NCBI GenBank assembly: GCA_025594325.1
Contig: JANHCV010000012.1
Coordinates: forward strand, 1,364,001-1,428,000
Source of the DNA: Blastocladiella emersonii ATCC 22665
Lineage: Eukaryota > Blastocladiomycota > Blastocladiomycetes > Blastocladiales > Blastocladiaceae
Length of the DNA stretch: 64,000 nucleotides
Direction of reading: 5' to 3'
Part shown: piece after piece, positions 9,801 to 20,911 of the stretch
How the letters are laid out: every line of letters begins with the position of its first letter
How positions within the stretch are numbered: position 1 is the first letter of the stretch
The notes under the pieces: model-generated
The model's database searches: none
What the model saw: only the letters and a program-made list of their open reading frames with translations
What the model was told of the DNA's origin: nothing
Program-made: the position numbers and the translations under genes

Positions 9801-12800
9801 CGGGTCCTTGATCGCCACCTTGAACGCCATCTGGCTGTACGAGTGGCAGTACCCCGTCGCGTTCGACCCCGTCGGCACGCACAGCTTCGGGTCCATGTCG
9901 ATGCCGCGTCGCGACAGCTGGGACTGCTGGTCAGCACCGTCGACCTGGCGGCGCGCGGTCCGCGGCGCGCACACGGACGGCGCCTCGCCCGTGCTTGGGT
10001 TCCAGCGCGGGAAGTAGGCCGAGGCGTCGCGTCCGTGGAGTTCGAGAAACGCCTGCTGGTTGTACCCGTCCGTGTTCGGGTGCGACCAGGACGTCGAGTC
10101 GTAGATGTACCCGTTGATGATGTGGCGCGTCCACTTGGACGAGCCCTCGCGCTGCTCCTTGAACACCTCCTCGAGCGTGTACATGTCGACCTCGGGGCAC
10201 ATGAGCTTGCTGAACCCCGTGATGAAGAAGAGCATGAGCGCCGACAGGATCGCGATGATGGTGCACAGCGCCACCTTCTCGCGCCACGTCTGCCGCACGT
10301 CGTCGCGCGCCATGCCGCGCCAGACCAGCGCCCGCTCCGGGATCCAGAACGTCAGGCACGTCGTCGCGCACAGCCACCGACGCCGGATCTTGGACAGCTT
10401 GGGCTTCTTGGGCGGGTCCGCCGCTTTGGCCTTGGCCGCGTGCGCGGGACCCGCGCCGCCGCCGCCGCCCGCCGCCGCGTCCGCCGCATCGGGACCGAGC
10501 TCGCCCAGCTCAAAGTCGTCCTGCGTCACGACCGTCCCCGCAATGCTGCTGCGGTCGTCCTCGCTCTCGGCGCCGGCCTCTCCCGCCGCCGCCTCCTCGC
10601 GCTGCGCCCGGTCCTGCACCTTGGCAAACGTCACGAGCCCGTGCGCCGTCTCCTGCAGCGCGCCGGCCGTCTCGGCGCCCTCGAGCACGAGCCACTCGGC
10701 GTCGCGCAGGAGCACCAGGTCGCCCGCGTCCGACACGGCGGGCTGGATCGCGAGCGTGTCGCGGAGGTGAGCGACGAGGGTCATCGGGTTGGCGGAGGTG
10801 CTTGCGAGCCCGGCCGACACCTTGGGATACGCCGCGAGGAATGTCGCGACGGGAACCACGGCCGCGTACGGCGCGGTGCGCGCTGCACCGATGAGCGTCG
10901 GGATGCCGAGCTGGCGCACCACGTCGTCCGACAAACCCGAGGTCGGGACGAGCGCCACGGTCCACACGCGGCTCGCGTCGAGCGTCGCGAGCAGCTTGTC
11001 CATGATGACGCGGTGCTGGCCGACGACCGTGTTCGAGAGCCGCGACAGCGGCACGTCCGTGTCGTTCTCGTCCTCGTCGTCCTCGTTGACCGTCTCGGGG
11101 ACCGCCGGCGGGACCTCGGCGAGCGTGGGCGACGCGGGCGACGGCACCGCTGCGGGTCCCGCCGCGACAGCGGCGGTCGCCATGTCGCGCTTGATCCCGC
11201 CCGTGTTGCGGCGGACCATCTTGGTCGGGTTGCGGCGCAGGTTGGCGGCGCGGCCCGCGACAATGGTCTTGGCGCGCTTCGGGTTGACGTACGTGACAAA
11301 GCGCGCCTCGTTGAAGGCCTGCTTGAGCACCGGGTTCTTGTTGGCGTCGCTGCGGCACGCCGTGATGAACTCGGCGGGCACAATCGAGCTCAGCTGCTGC
11401 AGCGCCGTCGTGATCGAGTAGGTCACGATCCCCGTCGAGTGCCGCACCGCGAACCCGGACGCGCTGTCGGTCGGCGGCAGCGAGTAGCTCGGGTGGTGCG
11501 CGTACTGAGAGTGCAGCTTGTCGAGGAGGTGCAGCGACGACACGGCCGCGGCGCGCGCCGTCGGCGTGGTCGGCGACCCGGCCGCCGCCGACGCCGCGGC
11601 AATGTTGCGCGTCTCGCGCTCGAGCAGGTCAAAGATCTCCTCCATGAGCCCCGCGGGCCCGGCCTGGACGAGCGCGTCGATGGCCGCGGCCGCGTCCGCG
11701 TTCCCCGTCGCCGTGCGCACCGTCTGCGCGACGTGCTTGAGGTAGAACTGGTGCATGCGCTCGGCCGCGTAGTTGCGGCACAGCTGGTGCGCGGCGTTGG
11801 TGTACTGGGCCTCGACGCCGCCCATGTCGACGACGTTGATCGTGTGGACCGTGGTCGCCTCGCTGCTCAGCTTGCGGTTGACGAGGTCGAGCAGGTACGA
11901 GAACATGGACCCGTACACGGCCGAGATGAAGTTGCCGCACACCTCGCGCGCTTGGACCGGGTTCAAAAAGTCGGTGTACGCCGAGTCGCCCGACACGGTG
12001 GTCTTGCAGGTCACGACCGACTGCAGGCGCTCGGCGGGGAGACCTAGCAGCGCGGCCGCGGTCTCCAGCACGTCCACGTTGCGCACGTACGCGGCGGCCT
12101 GCTTGTTGCGCGAGTCCATCTCGAACTCGAGGTTGCCGAGGTGCAGCAGGCCCGCGAGTACCGAGAAGAAGGACTGCTGGAACCGCTTCTTGAGGCCGAG
12201 CGCCTTCATGCACTTGGTCATCATGCGGTACGCTACACACGCGGTTGTTAGTGTGGTTGTCGTGCGGGGTTACGGGTCGAAAAACGTACTCGCAGCAGAA
12301 ACGTTCTTGGCAGCGACGCGAGCGCCGTTACACAGGAGGTTGTACTTGGTCTGGTCGGCGACGAGCTTCATGGCCTTGAGCTCGGGCGCAGTCGCCGCGG
12401 CGGCGCAGATGGCGTGCAGGGCGTGGAAGTTGGACTCGGCGAGCGGCGGGTTGCCGGCGCGCGCGTTGTCGAAGTGGTAGTCGCAGATCTTGGCGCCGAC
12501 AATGGTGCCGAGGGCGTCGAACTGGACCTCGGTCAGCTTGCCGTACCGCACCGAGGTGGCGCCGAGCGGCGAGGTCGCGGCGCCCATGCAGTCCATGAGC
12601 AGGTGCGCCTTGGCCAGGTCCGTGTGCAGGCGGTGTGTCGCCTTGCCCGTCGCCGCGCTCTGCCGCATGAGCTGCTCGAGGATCAGCTGGTGCAGGCCCG
12701 TGTGCTGGGTCGATGCGAGGCCACTACGATAATGGAATGCGGGTGAGCAAGGATACGGAGCGGAATCGAGTGGTGAGAGGGACGCACTGGACGTGAATAA

Positions 12801-13167
12801 CCTGGTCGCGCTGCTCGCGGTGCATGGCGAGCCACGCCTTGGCGGCGACGGCGCACGCGACGGACGAGGTAGTGCTCGCGGGCGCGACGATCGGGTCGGC
12901 GTTGGCGCCATCCTGGATCGACTTGGCGGCGGCAGCCTTGGCCGTCTCGCACAGGGCGCGCGGGTCGCACGTGTCGGTGGCGCCGAACGAGGTGCTGGCC
13001 GACTCGGAGGTGATGAGGGCGAGCGACGACCCGACACAGTAGTCGGCGGCGCGCGACTTGGCGGCCAGGTCCGTGATGAAGGTGGTCACCTGGCGCGGGG
13101 TCGGGGCCGGCGTCGACAGCGCCGTGGCCAGGTTGGTCGTCTGACCGCCGCTGGACTTGGCGGCCAT
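6859..13167 (-). CDS. Chitin synthase with myosin motor-like domain (class V/VII type)
   Basis: Membrane enzyme polymerising UDP-GlcNAc into wall chitin. Nine exons read 13167-12788, 12723-12290, 12232-8997, 8935-8660, 8593-8553, 8485-8174, 8109-7830, 7759-7734 and 7669-6859; phases agree throughout, giving about 1931 aa. Order: myosin-like head (about 1-600; [12 protein letters not shown], then [20 protein letters not shown]); disordered acidic linker; membrane segments; cytochrome-b5-like segment ([10 protein letters not shown]...[15 protein letters not shown]); family-2 glycosyltransferase with VDADTEV (about 1385), [10 protein letters not shown] (about 1502) and QRRRW (about 1541); terminal membrane helices ending [11 protein letters not shown]; Gly/Met-rich linker; DEK-C domain ending at the stop. 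Catalytic motifs are intact. The myosin P-loop (normally GESGSGKTE) is GLASTQHTG here, so ATP binding by the head is unlikely. Exon 8 is only 26 nt. Confidence 0.95.
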
Positions 13168-13720
13168 GGTGACGACGGTGCGTGTGGGTGTGCAAGGAGT
13201 GCGCTCTCGGCGAGTTTCGAGAAGTCTCTATGGTTTTTGAAGTTGCGAGGAGGAGTGCGGTGGCGAGGAGATCAGGAGGGACGCGGACGGAGGGGGGCGG
13301 GCAGGCAACGCCCCGCTCGCGCTCGCGCGCTCGCTCGCATGATATCGAAGTGCATGTTGCGCGCGGCGGGAGACGGCGACGCGCGCGTCGAGGGCACCGA
13401 ACAGGGCAGTGCGGCGGGAGACGCGTTTTGCGAGACGCGTCGGGAATCATGTGAGTTCACGCGGCGGGTGCGGGACATTTGCGCCACAGCGTAAACGTGA
13501 TGGATCCGCCGCCGCCACCGCCACACGCGCCGCCCGCGCGTCGTTCAGTCGCCGTTCGGCTCTCGCCCTCTTTCCCCCGCTCTTTCGACCCTCATCTGCC
13601 TCGGGCAACCCCATGTAACTCGGCCGCCGCTGCCGCCGCCCGCTTCCACGCGACCGACGGGCCCGATCGACCCCTACGCATCGACACCGCCGTGCCCGCT
13701 GTACTACCGCTACTGCAGCC
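13168..13720. promoter_or_regulatory. Shared intergenic promoter region, chitin synthase / MON2
   Basis: About 550 bp between two divergent start codons. It must hold both promoters and 5' leaders. I see no clear TATA box or other defined element. Confidence 0.5.
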
Positions 13721-16700
13721 ATGGCGAGCATCGTGAGCTTCTTGCAAAATGAGCTGCTCACGCTCTCCAACGAGGCGCGCAAAAAGTATCCCGACATCAA
13801 GGATGTGCGTGCTGCGGTACTCGTTGACCGACAGGGACCGGCCGAACCGCTCACCGCACCCACTACTCGCCCGCCCGCTAGGCGTCCGAGCGCGTCATCA
13901 TGATCCTGAGGCCGCTGAAGGACCGGCCCGTCAACGAGATCTGCGCCGGTGCGTCCATGCGCGACCCGCCCACCGCGATACCCGGCTGACGACCCGCCCG
14001 CTTCGCGCAGAGCTCGCCAAGTCCGACGAGGTGTCGCGGCCCTTCTACCTCGCCTGCGACACCAAGCAGGCCAAGCTCGTCTCCATCGCCGTCGGCGGCC
14101 TGCAGCGCCTCGTCTCGCACCGCGCCATCGCCGACTCGGCGCCCGCCCTGCGCCAGCTCATCCACACCCTCGCCGACGTGACCTCGCTCGGCATGGAGGT
14201 GCAGGTCAAGGCGCTGCAGACGCTGCTGCCGCTCATCACCCAGTTCCAGGCCCTGCACATGGAGCTCGTCGCCGACACCCTCAACATCTGCTTCCGCCTC
14301 GCCGCCGTCAAGGACGGCCTCGTCAGCAACACGGCCGCCGCCACGCTGCGCCAGCTCGTCATCTTCCTCTTCGACAAGGTCCCGCTCGAGGACGGCCTCG
14401 AGGAGTCCATCACCTCGGACCTCGGCCGCGTCAAGCTCGCGCCCTCGTCCATTGACTCGCTGCGCCCGTGCGCGCGCGACGCCTACCTCGTCTTCGTCGA
14501 CCTGTGCAGCCTCGCCAGCGGCACGGACGCCACCACCTTCCTCGCCGTGCAGTCGCTGCCGCGCGCCTTTGCCCTCGAGCTCCTCGAGAGCGTGCTCGCC
14601 AACCACGCCGCCGTCTTCGAGCGGCACATCGAGTTCAGCCACGTCCTGTCGCAGTCCGTGTGCCCCATGGTCATCAAGACCTACCCGGAGCGCCACGACT
14701 ACTCGCAGTCGGTCCGCCTCATGCGCGTCGTGCACCTGCTCGTCCACAAGTTTGCCTCGATCCTCGTCATGGAGTGCGAGGTGTTCCTCTCGCTGCTCCT
14801 GAAATCGCTCGACAACGACCACGGCTGGCCGTGCGCCCTCGCCCTCGAGGCCCTCGTCTCGCTGTGCGCCCAGCCGCGGCTCCTGTACAACGTCTTCTGC
14901 GTCTACGACCAGCAGAAGCAGTCGACCAACATCTTCCGCGACCTGCTGACCGGCCTGCACAAGCTCATCACGAGCGACACCCAGGGCAACCTACTCGCTG
15001 CGGCCCCCGCCCGCGTCCAGTGCATCGACCAGCTCGACAAGTCGGACCCGCCGTCCGTCTCCGAGGACTACGAGGTGTACCTCGCCGTGCAGTGCGTGTA
15101 CGGCGTCGTGACCTCGCTCGAGGCCGTGCTGGGCGAGCCGGACGCGGTCGCCATGGTCGAGACCGCGTGGTCGGCCCTGCTCGCGTCGCTGTCGCACCTG
15201 CTCAAGTACACGGCCGACGTGGTGCCGTACGTGCAGATCATGGCCGTCGTGTGCGGGCGCGCCGGGCTCACGGCGCCGCGCGACGCCTTCCTCACCCTGC
15301 TCTCACGCCAGGTCACGGCCAACGCCGAGCACGCGCCCGCGTGCCTCCACGCCGTCCTTGGAGTCGCCCAGGAGCTCATGGACTCGCTCGACGGCGGCGC
15401 GTGGTTCCTCGTCTTCGAGATCGCGTGCTACTGGGAGCGGTTCCGCGCCAGCGGCAAGGCCGGCAGCGCCGCGAGCAGTAACGCTACGCTGCCGTCCCCG
15501 CCGCGGAGGTTGCTCACGCCGACCTCGCCGACGGGCGTCGCAAACGGCGCATCGGCCGCCGGCGTGGAACCCGCACCGACCGACCCCGACGGCCAGCTCC
15601 GCCACCTGCTCTCGGCCACGCGCGAGCTGCCCGACGACGCCCTCGTGCCCATCTTCAACGCCATGTGCCAGTTCAACTCGATCCCGACCATGGTACGCGC
15701 GCGCGCACTTTTTCGTATCGATGCGTACTTTCGAGACCAAACTGACGATCGAACCGCAAACCCGCGTAGGCGTTCGCAGTCGACAAGCTGCGCCAGCTCG
15801 TGATCATCCACCTGCACCGGCTGCTGTCGACGCTGCCCGAGGTGTGGGTCCTGGTGATCCAGCACTTTGTGTTCATTGCCAGCAACACGCAGAACATTGA
15901 GCTGCAGCTGCAGGCGTGCGAGACCATCTGCCACGTCGCGACGCAGGGGATCCACCTCAGCCAAGCCAAGGTGCTCGCGCCGCTCAAGGAGCTGGCGGCG
16001 CTGACGGGCGACGTGCCCAAGCGCGCGCTGCAGACGCTGCACAGCCTCCTGCAGGTGCACGGGCAGTCCATCTCCGAGTGGCCGCTCGTCTACGCGATCC
16101 TGCAGAGCAGCGTCGCCGAGGACGCGCTCGTCCGCATCGCGTTCCCGTCGCTCGAGCTGCTGTGCGCCGACTACCTCCCGACCAACCCCGCCGAGCTCGA
16201 CCAGTGCATCGCCACGCTGCGCATCTACGCCCTGCAGAGCGCCGACGTCAACATCTCGCTGACGTGCATCCGCCTGCTGTGGACCATTGCCGACTCGGCC
16301 CACGCCCGCAAGACCCACTGGCTCGCCGTGCTCCAGCAGCTGACGCTCATCTGCAAGGACCGCCGCCCGCAGGTCCGGAACGGGTGCGTCACGTCGCTGT
16401 TCCGCGCCGTGGCGAGCGCCGGGACCCGGCTGCACCCTGAGCAGTGGGACACGTGCATCTGCGACATTGTGCTGCCGCTGCTCGACGCCACGCTGCACTG
16501 CAACACGGCGGCGCCCGCGCCCGCGGCCAGCAGCGCCGGGCTCGTCATGCACCACTCGCGCGACACGGCCGAGAAGCAGTGGGACGAGACCCGCGTGCTC
16601 GCGATCCAGGGGCTCGGCGCGCTGTTCGCCACCGACGCGTTCCGCGCCCCGCTCGCCCGCCACGTCGGCCCCGTCCTCGCCATGGCCGCGCGGTACGTGC

Positions 16701-18097
16701 TCGAGGCGTCGCTCGAGGTGCGCGTCGCCACGGCCAAGGTCCTCGGCGCGTTCGCCGCGGAACCCGCGCTCGAGCCGGCCATCCGCGCTGAGCTGTACGC
16801 GTGCTGGAGCCGCATCGTCGTCGGCCTCGAGGAGTACTCGGGCACGCTCGATCGCTCCGCGCCGCTCCCGCCACGCACCCTGTCGCACGACTTTGTCCAC
16901 CTGCTCGTATTGTTCCTCCGCTCGCTCCTGGCCGCCGAGGACTCGGTCGCGGCCCTCGCCCCCGTCGCCGAGCTGCTCGACCGCCTCGAGGCCGTGCTGC
17001 GGCTCCTCCGCGCAGTTCCCGACCACTCAAACGACACCGAGCACCTCGGCGCCGTGCAGTCCGACGTCGTCGACGTGGCGATGTCGCTCCGCGAGCCCGC
17101 GAGCGCAGTAAGCGGCGGCGGCGGCGGTGACCCGGTGCACCTCCGTATCCAGTTCCTCGCGCGCGCCGCGTCGCTCCCGCTGCAGGCGCCCACCCTCGCG
17201 CCGGGCAACCGGCACCCGACGTACCTCGCGCTCGCGCGGACCGCCATGTCACGCGCGGTCGACGCGACCAAGAGCAGCGGCGCGTCAGGGTTCAGCGCTG
17301 CCGCGACGGCCGCGCTCGCCACGTCGCTCGCCGCGTTTTTGACTATCGCGCACCCGCTCCACGAGCCCGCCGTCGACGCCGTCCTCGCGCTGGTCGCGTA
17401 CCTGTGCCCCGCGCCGGGATCCCTAGAACCCGCCGTTGCGGACGAGGCGACCCTGCACCTGCTCGTCGCGGCCGTCGTCGACGCGTACCTCCGCTCGCGC
17501 CCGAACGCGCACGACGCGAGCGAGGCCAAGGACGCGGCGGCGCTCGCGGCGCTGATGGCGAGTCTACCGCACCACCTCGCCGACGCGGATCTCACGGTCC
17601 TCGTGCACGCGGTCGACGCGGCGGCGCGGTTCACGTCCGTCTCGGCGCTCGACGCGGCCGTGGCGAGCGCCATGACCATGACGGACGCCGAGCCCGAAAC
17701 GCCCACGACGGCGGCCGAGCGGACCCACGTCCGCGAGTCGTTTGCCGCGGCCGCGCTCACGGCGCAGTTCGACCTCGCGCGCCGGTTCCCCGCGAGCTCG
17801 GCGCTCCCGGTCCTGCTCGCAAGGGTCCGCGGCGTGCTCTCGGCGTACGTGGCCGACACGGAGCGCACGGGTGGGTCCGTTCCGCTCCCGCGGCTGCGCG
17901 ACGCCGAGGTCGAGCTCGTCCTCGCGCAGCTCGCCGAACTCGAGATCAACACGGCCGCGGGCGTCCCGCACCTCGTCGCGCTGTACCCGGTCCTCGTCGA
18001 CACGGTGCCCGCCCTCCGGCACCACCCCGCGGCGCTCGGCAAGCTGTGCATGTGCTTGCGACGCGCCGGAGCTGCGTTTGGCGCTGGGCCAAATTGA
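13721..18097 (+). CDS. MON2: MON2 homologue (endosome-Golgi trafficking protein, Arf-GEF-like)
   Basis: Large HEAT-repeat protein related to the non-catalytic parts of BIG/Sec7 Arf-GEFs. The family acts at trans-Golgi/endosomes with the flippase Neo1 and Dop1. Exons are 13721-13804, 13882-13948, 14011-15692 and 15770-18097; the total is 1386 aa. Diagnostic starts: FLQNELLTLSNEARKKYPDIKD joined to ASERVIMILRPLKD, then SDEVSRPFYLACDTKQAKLV, VGGLQRLVSHRAI, NICFRLAAVKDGLVSNTAAA and TLRQLVIFLFDKV, which follow animal and yeast Mon2 closely. Later blocks include FVDLCSLASG, SVCPMVIKTYPERHDYSQSV and HFVFIASNTQNIELQLQACE. It is a few hundred residues shorter than human MON2, with a loosely conserved Ala-rich C-terminus. 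The first two exons are tiny. Confidence 0.9.
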
Positions 18098-18130
18098 AGA
18101 CACGTCTGGACACTATACTGGAATTCTTTT

Positions 18131-18673
18131 TTGAGCTGTCAACCCGCAGTGCACGTTCATGCGAGGCTCCATCACGTCAATGCATTTCCACAGCGTAACC
18201 TCAGCATTGACGCCAAGAACGGAAACCTTGACCTGATCCGCTGGTGGTACGCTCGTTATCCGAGCGCGGTGCGCTACTCGCTGCTCGCGCTTGACTGGGC
18301 CAGCGCGGGCGGGCACGCCGATCTCGTCCAGTGGTGGCTTCTCTCGGGGCCAGAGCCCCACTATTCGTACGCGGCCATCGAGCATGCCTGCGCCAAAGGG
18401 CACGTCGCCGTGGTCAAGGTGTGGCTTTCGTCGCGGCACGCGTCCAGGTACTCGGCCGCCGCCTTTCTGACCACGGCCATGAACAAGGCTGTGATGGTCG
18501 AGATGCTCGAGTGTTGGCGTCGCTCCCGGCGGCCGGTGTACTCCACGCCACGCGCGCTCGAATCAGCGCGTGAGAATCGCGCGCACGACGTCGTCGAGTG
18601 GTGGACGGCGCTGCAGCTGCCCGACACGCTGCCGCCTGGGGATCGCGTTGCGCTGTGCTTGCTTGATCGCTGA
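18131..18673 (+). pseudogene. Ankyrin-like repeat fragment
   Basis: An open frame without a usable ATG near its start. It encodes ankyrin-like units: LSIDAKNGNLDLIRWWYARY, LDWASAGGHADLVQWWLLSG, IEHACAKGHVAVVKVWLSS and ALESARENRAHDVVEWWTAL. The repeated helix pattern A..GH.D.V.WW is typical of large divergent ankyrin families in zoosporic fungi. The frame begins only 30 bp after the MON2 stop and has no visible promoter or N-terminus, so it looks like the 3' remnant of a longer gene. Its C-terminal end is duplicated just downstream (18718-18792). Confidence 0.6.
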
Positions 18674-18792
18674 TATGATCCCGTCGCCTTGTAACATGCT
18701 ATCAATCAAACTGCACAACACGCTCCGGCCTGGGGATCGCGTTGGGCTGTGCTTGTGTGATCGCTGCGATGATGTCGTCGCCCTGCAACGTG
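18624..18792 (+). repeat. Direct tandem duplication of the ankyrin gene tail (2 x 75 bp)
   Basis: Positions 18624-18698 and 18718-18792 align without gaps, with about 12 mismatches. Both copies encode PPGDRVALCL/RPGDRVGLCL-like ends. The second copy is not joined to a longer frame. Confidence 0.75.
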
Positions 18793-19105
18793 TAATACAG
18801 TGAAACTTTCGCTTGTAAGTTCCGATGCAGAGACAACATCGTCTTCAATCACCTTTATGCTGAAAGACGCGTTTTTTCGCACTGTCGTGGGAGCTGATCA
18901 CAGGCTGTGCGGAGTCCGTCCAAGGTTTGTCCCCATCACACAGGCGCGGCCCGCGTCACCTCGACGGTGAGCCGTAGCTGAGGTTTTCGTCAGCTGTACA
19001 GAGACACCGTTCAACTGCCCCAAGAGTCCTCATGACGCGCATTCGGTTGAAAGGGAACGGGCGAAGCCACCCACCTGAAACGCGACGCGATGCGCCACGT
19101 GAGGC
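18793..19105. other. Intergenic, no gene seen
   Basis: About 310 bp, less GC-rich than the coding regions around it. It holds no convincing frame, repeat or RNA. Confidence 0.4.
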
Positions 19106-20745
19106 TTGATCACGCGTTTTGTGCTCGTGGATTCCGCATGCAAGCACTCAATCTCGAGTCTCCCGTGCAGCAACGGTCGAGACAGAGAAGCCGCCCGAGC
19201 AACCTCGACACTCTCTTTCGCCAAATTTTGTGAAACCCGCTGCAATGAGCCAATCCTCGATGAAGAGGACGTTAGGCCTCGCCAGGTTTCTGCCCCCGGG
19301 CATCGAATGTTCAGTTTTGACCACTTGCAAGTACGGTGTGTCTGTCCGTCACTCGCCTCATCGTCCAACGACGGCGAAGCTGAAGTCGTCGAAACGCATG
19401 CTGACCCCCGGATCGCGTGTAGAAAACCTGCTTTCGAGCTCAATGCGGACTACAACCTCTCGATTCCGGCGATTCTTTGGGACACGGATCCAAGCTCGCT
19501 TCTCGTCTTTGACCCGGCACCGAAGCACTTTCCGGGCGACCGGATCAAGCCTGCGGCCGATATCCGGTTCTCGAACATGGAGCACCTGCTCTCGACCAAG
19601 GACCGCGCTGATGCCATGGACGCCTCGCTCGTGCCTGTACGCTGTCTCAGTGCACATGCACTCGTTGCTCTGAACACTAACTAGTAGTACTGTGTAGTTC
19701 TTCCGCGACGGCACCAAGGAGGTCGCGTTCTTGTTCCTGAGTGGATGTCGAATGCTCGCCAGGTACGGGGCGTCAAACGATCCGCTCGGTTCTACACTGA
19801 CCCTGACCATGCACTAACGGCGGCCGCGGCGGCAAGTTCAACACGCCCCTGCTCACGGCTCGCAGCGAGATGGACGCGGCCGGCAACGCGGTCGCCACCT
19901 CGATCTTCCTCGACTGCCTCTGGCGCCAGATCGAGGAGTTCCTGTCGTCGGAGGCGGGCGATGGACCTGTTCCTGTCGCCCACGTTCGCGCCGGGTGGGT
20001 CAAGGTCAGCTACTACGACCCCACGAAGCCGACCATCATCCCGCTCTCGTCGGTCGCTGACGACACCGTTGGTCGCAACTGCGTCGCTCCGTTTCAACGC
20101 GGACCGGCGAAGCTCATCATCATGGACGATCTGTCGCACATCAAGTGGCCCGAGTGCAAGTCCAAGGCCGACCTCGAGCCCGTCATCTCGCACTTTGACG
20201 CCGCCGCGTCCAGGTGCCTCGTACAGGCCCACCGTTGCTACGGTACCGCCGACTGGCATCTGGCCACCGAGGTGGTCCTGTCGACGCAGGCCGAGGGCGC
20301 TCGCGCTCGCCATTTTCGCGTCACGATCGTGCCGGAGCCCCAGGACCACCAGCTGCTGCAGCTTGAGGCCGTGCCCAAGAAGCGCGAGCTCGCGGCGCGG
20401 ATCCTCGAGCAGTGCGTCGCGGCTAGCGTGGCCACTTGGCTTTCCGGGTTGTGACATGGCGACGGCGACGACGCCGTAGACTACGTGTCGTGTAAGTTCG
20501 TGCACGTCATCGAGGCAACCGACGCGGTGGCAGCCGCCTGCTTGCTCGCGCACGGCGAGGCCATGGACGCGGCCCTCACCAAGGCGTGCATCGGCCAGGA
20601 TCAGCACATCCAGGGCCAGGGTTAGGACGGGCGCGGGCCCGCCGACACGGACAGGAACGCCCGCTGGGAGGTGATGACGTTCTACATGCAGCTCGAGCGG
20701 ATGCTTGAGCACGCCCTGCGCAACCTGATTAAGTACGAGACGTAG
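19106..20745 (+). pseudogene. Decayed gene of unknown family with in-frame stops
   Basis: A first segment (19106-19636) encodes a unique sequence including YNLSIPAILWDTDPSSLLVF and DRIKPAADIRFSNMEHLLS. It appears to splice (GTACGC...GTGTAG) to 19698, giving FFRDGTKEVAFLFLSG. From 19837 one frame encodes FNTPLLTARSEMDAAGNAVA, FLDCLWRQIEEFLSSEAG, GWVKVSYYDPTKPTIIPLSS, CLVQAHRCYGTADWHLATEV and LLQLEAVPKKRELAARILEQ. It is interrupted by TGA at 20452 and TAG at 20623, yet continues protein-like to a final TAG at 20743. The second segment cannot be joined to the third in phase with the natural GTACGG donor. Two stops plus a frame break indicate a recently inactivated gene. I do not recognise the family. 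Confidence 0.6.
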
Positions 20746-20911
20746 CGGGTCTCTCGCATTGCGAGCCGCGGTCTCCTCCTTCATCGTTGTCGTGTTTTTC
20801 TCGGCTGCTCCCCTCTTCCTCTGCTCTTGATACACGTCGGCGTGCGTTCGGGTTCCAAAAGCTTGCGCAGTGTATCGCTGTACAGAGAAAAGCGACGCGT
20901 CGAGTCGCGCG

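Noticed and set aside
8703-12047. Very long + strand open frame opposite the chitin synthase
   Set aside because: Composition is Arg/Val/His/Leu with no domain logic. It is an antisense shadow caused by strong GC3 bias of the true minus-strand gene.
19837-20745. Stop-codon readthrough or an altered genetic code to explain the in-frame stops
   Set aside because: TGA, TAG and TAA all end well-conserved genes elsewhere in the window (for example PHYHD1, Tma46 and RPS6), so the code is standard. Neither stop has a known readthrough context.
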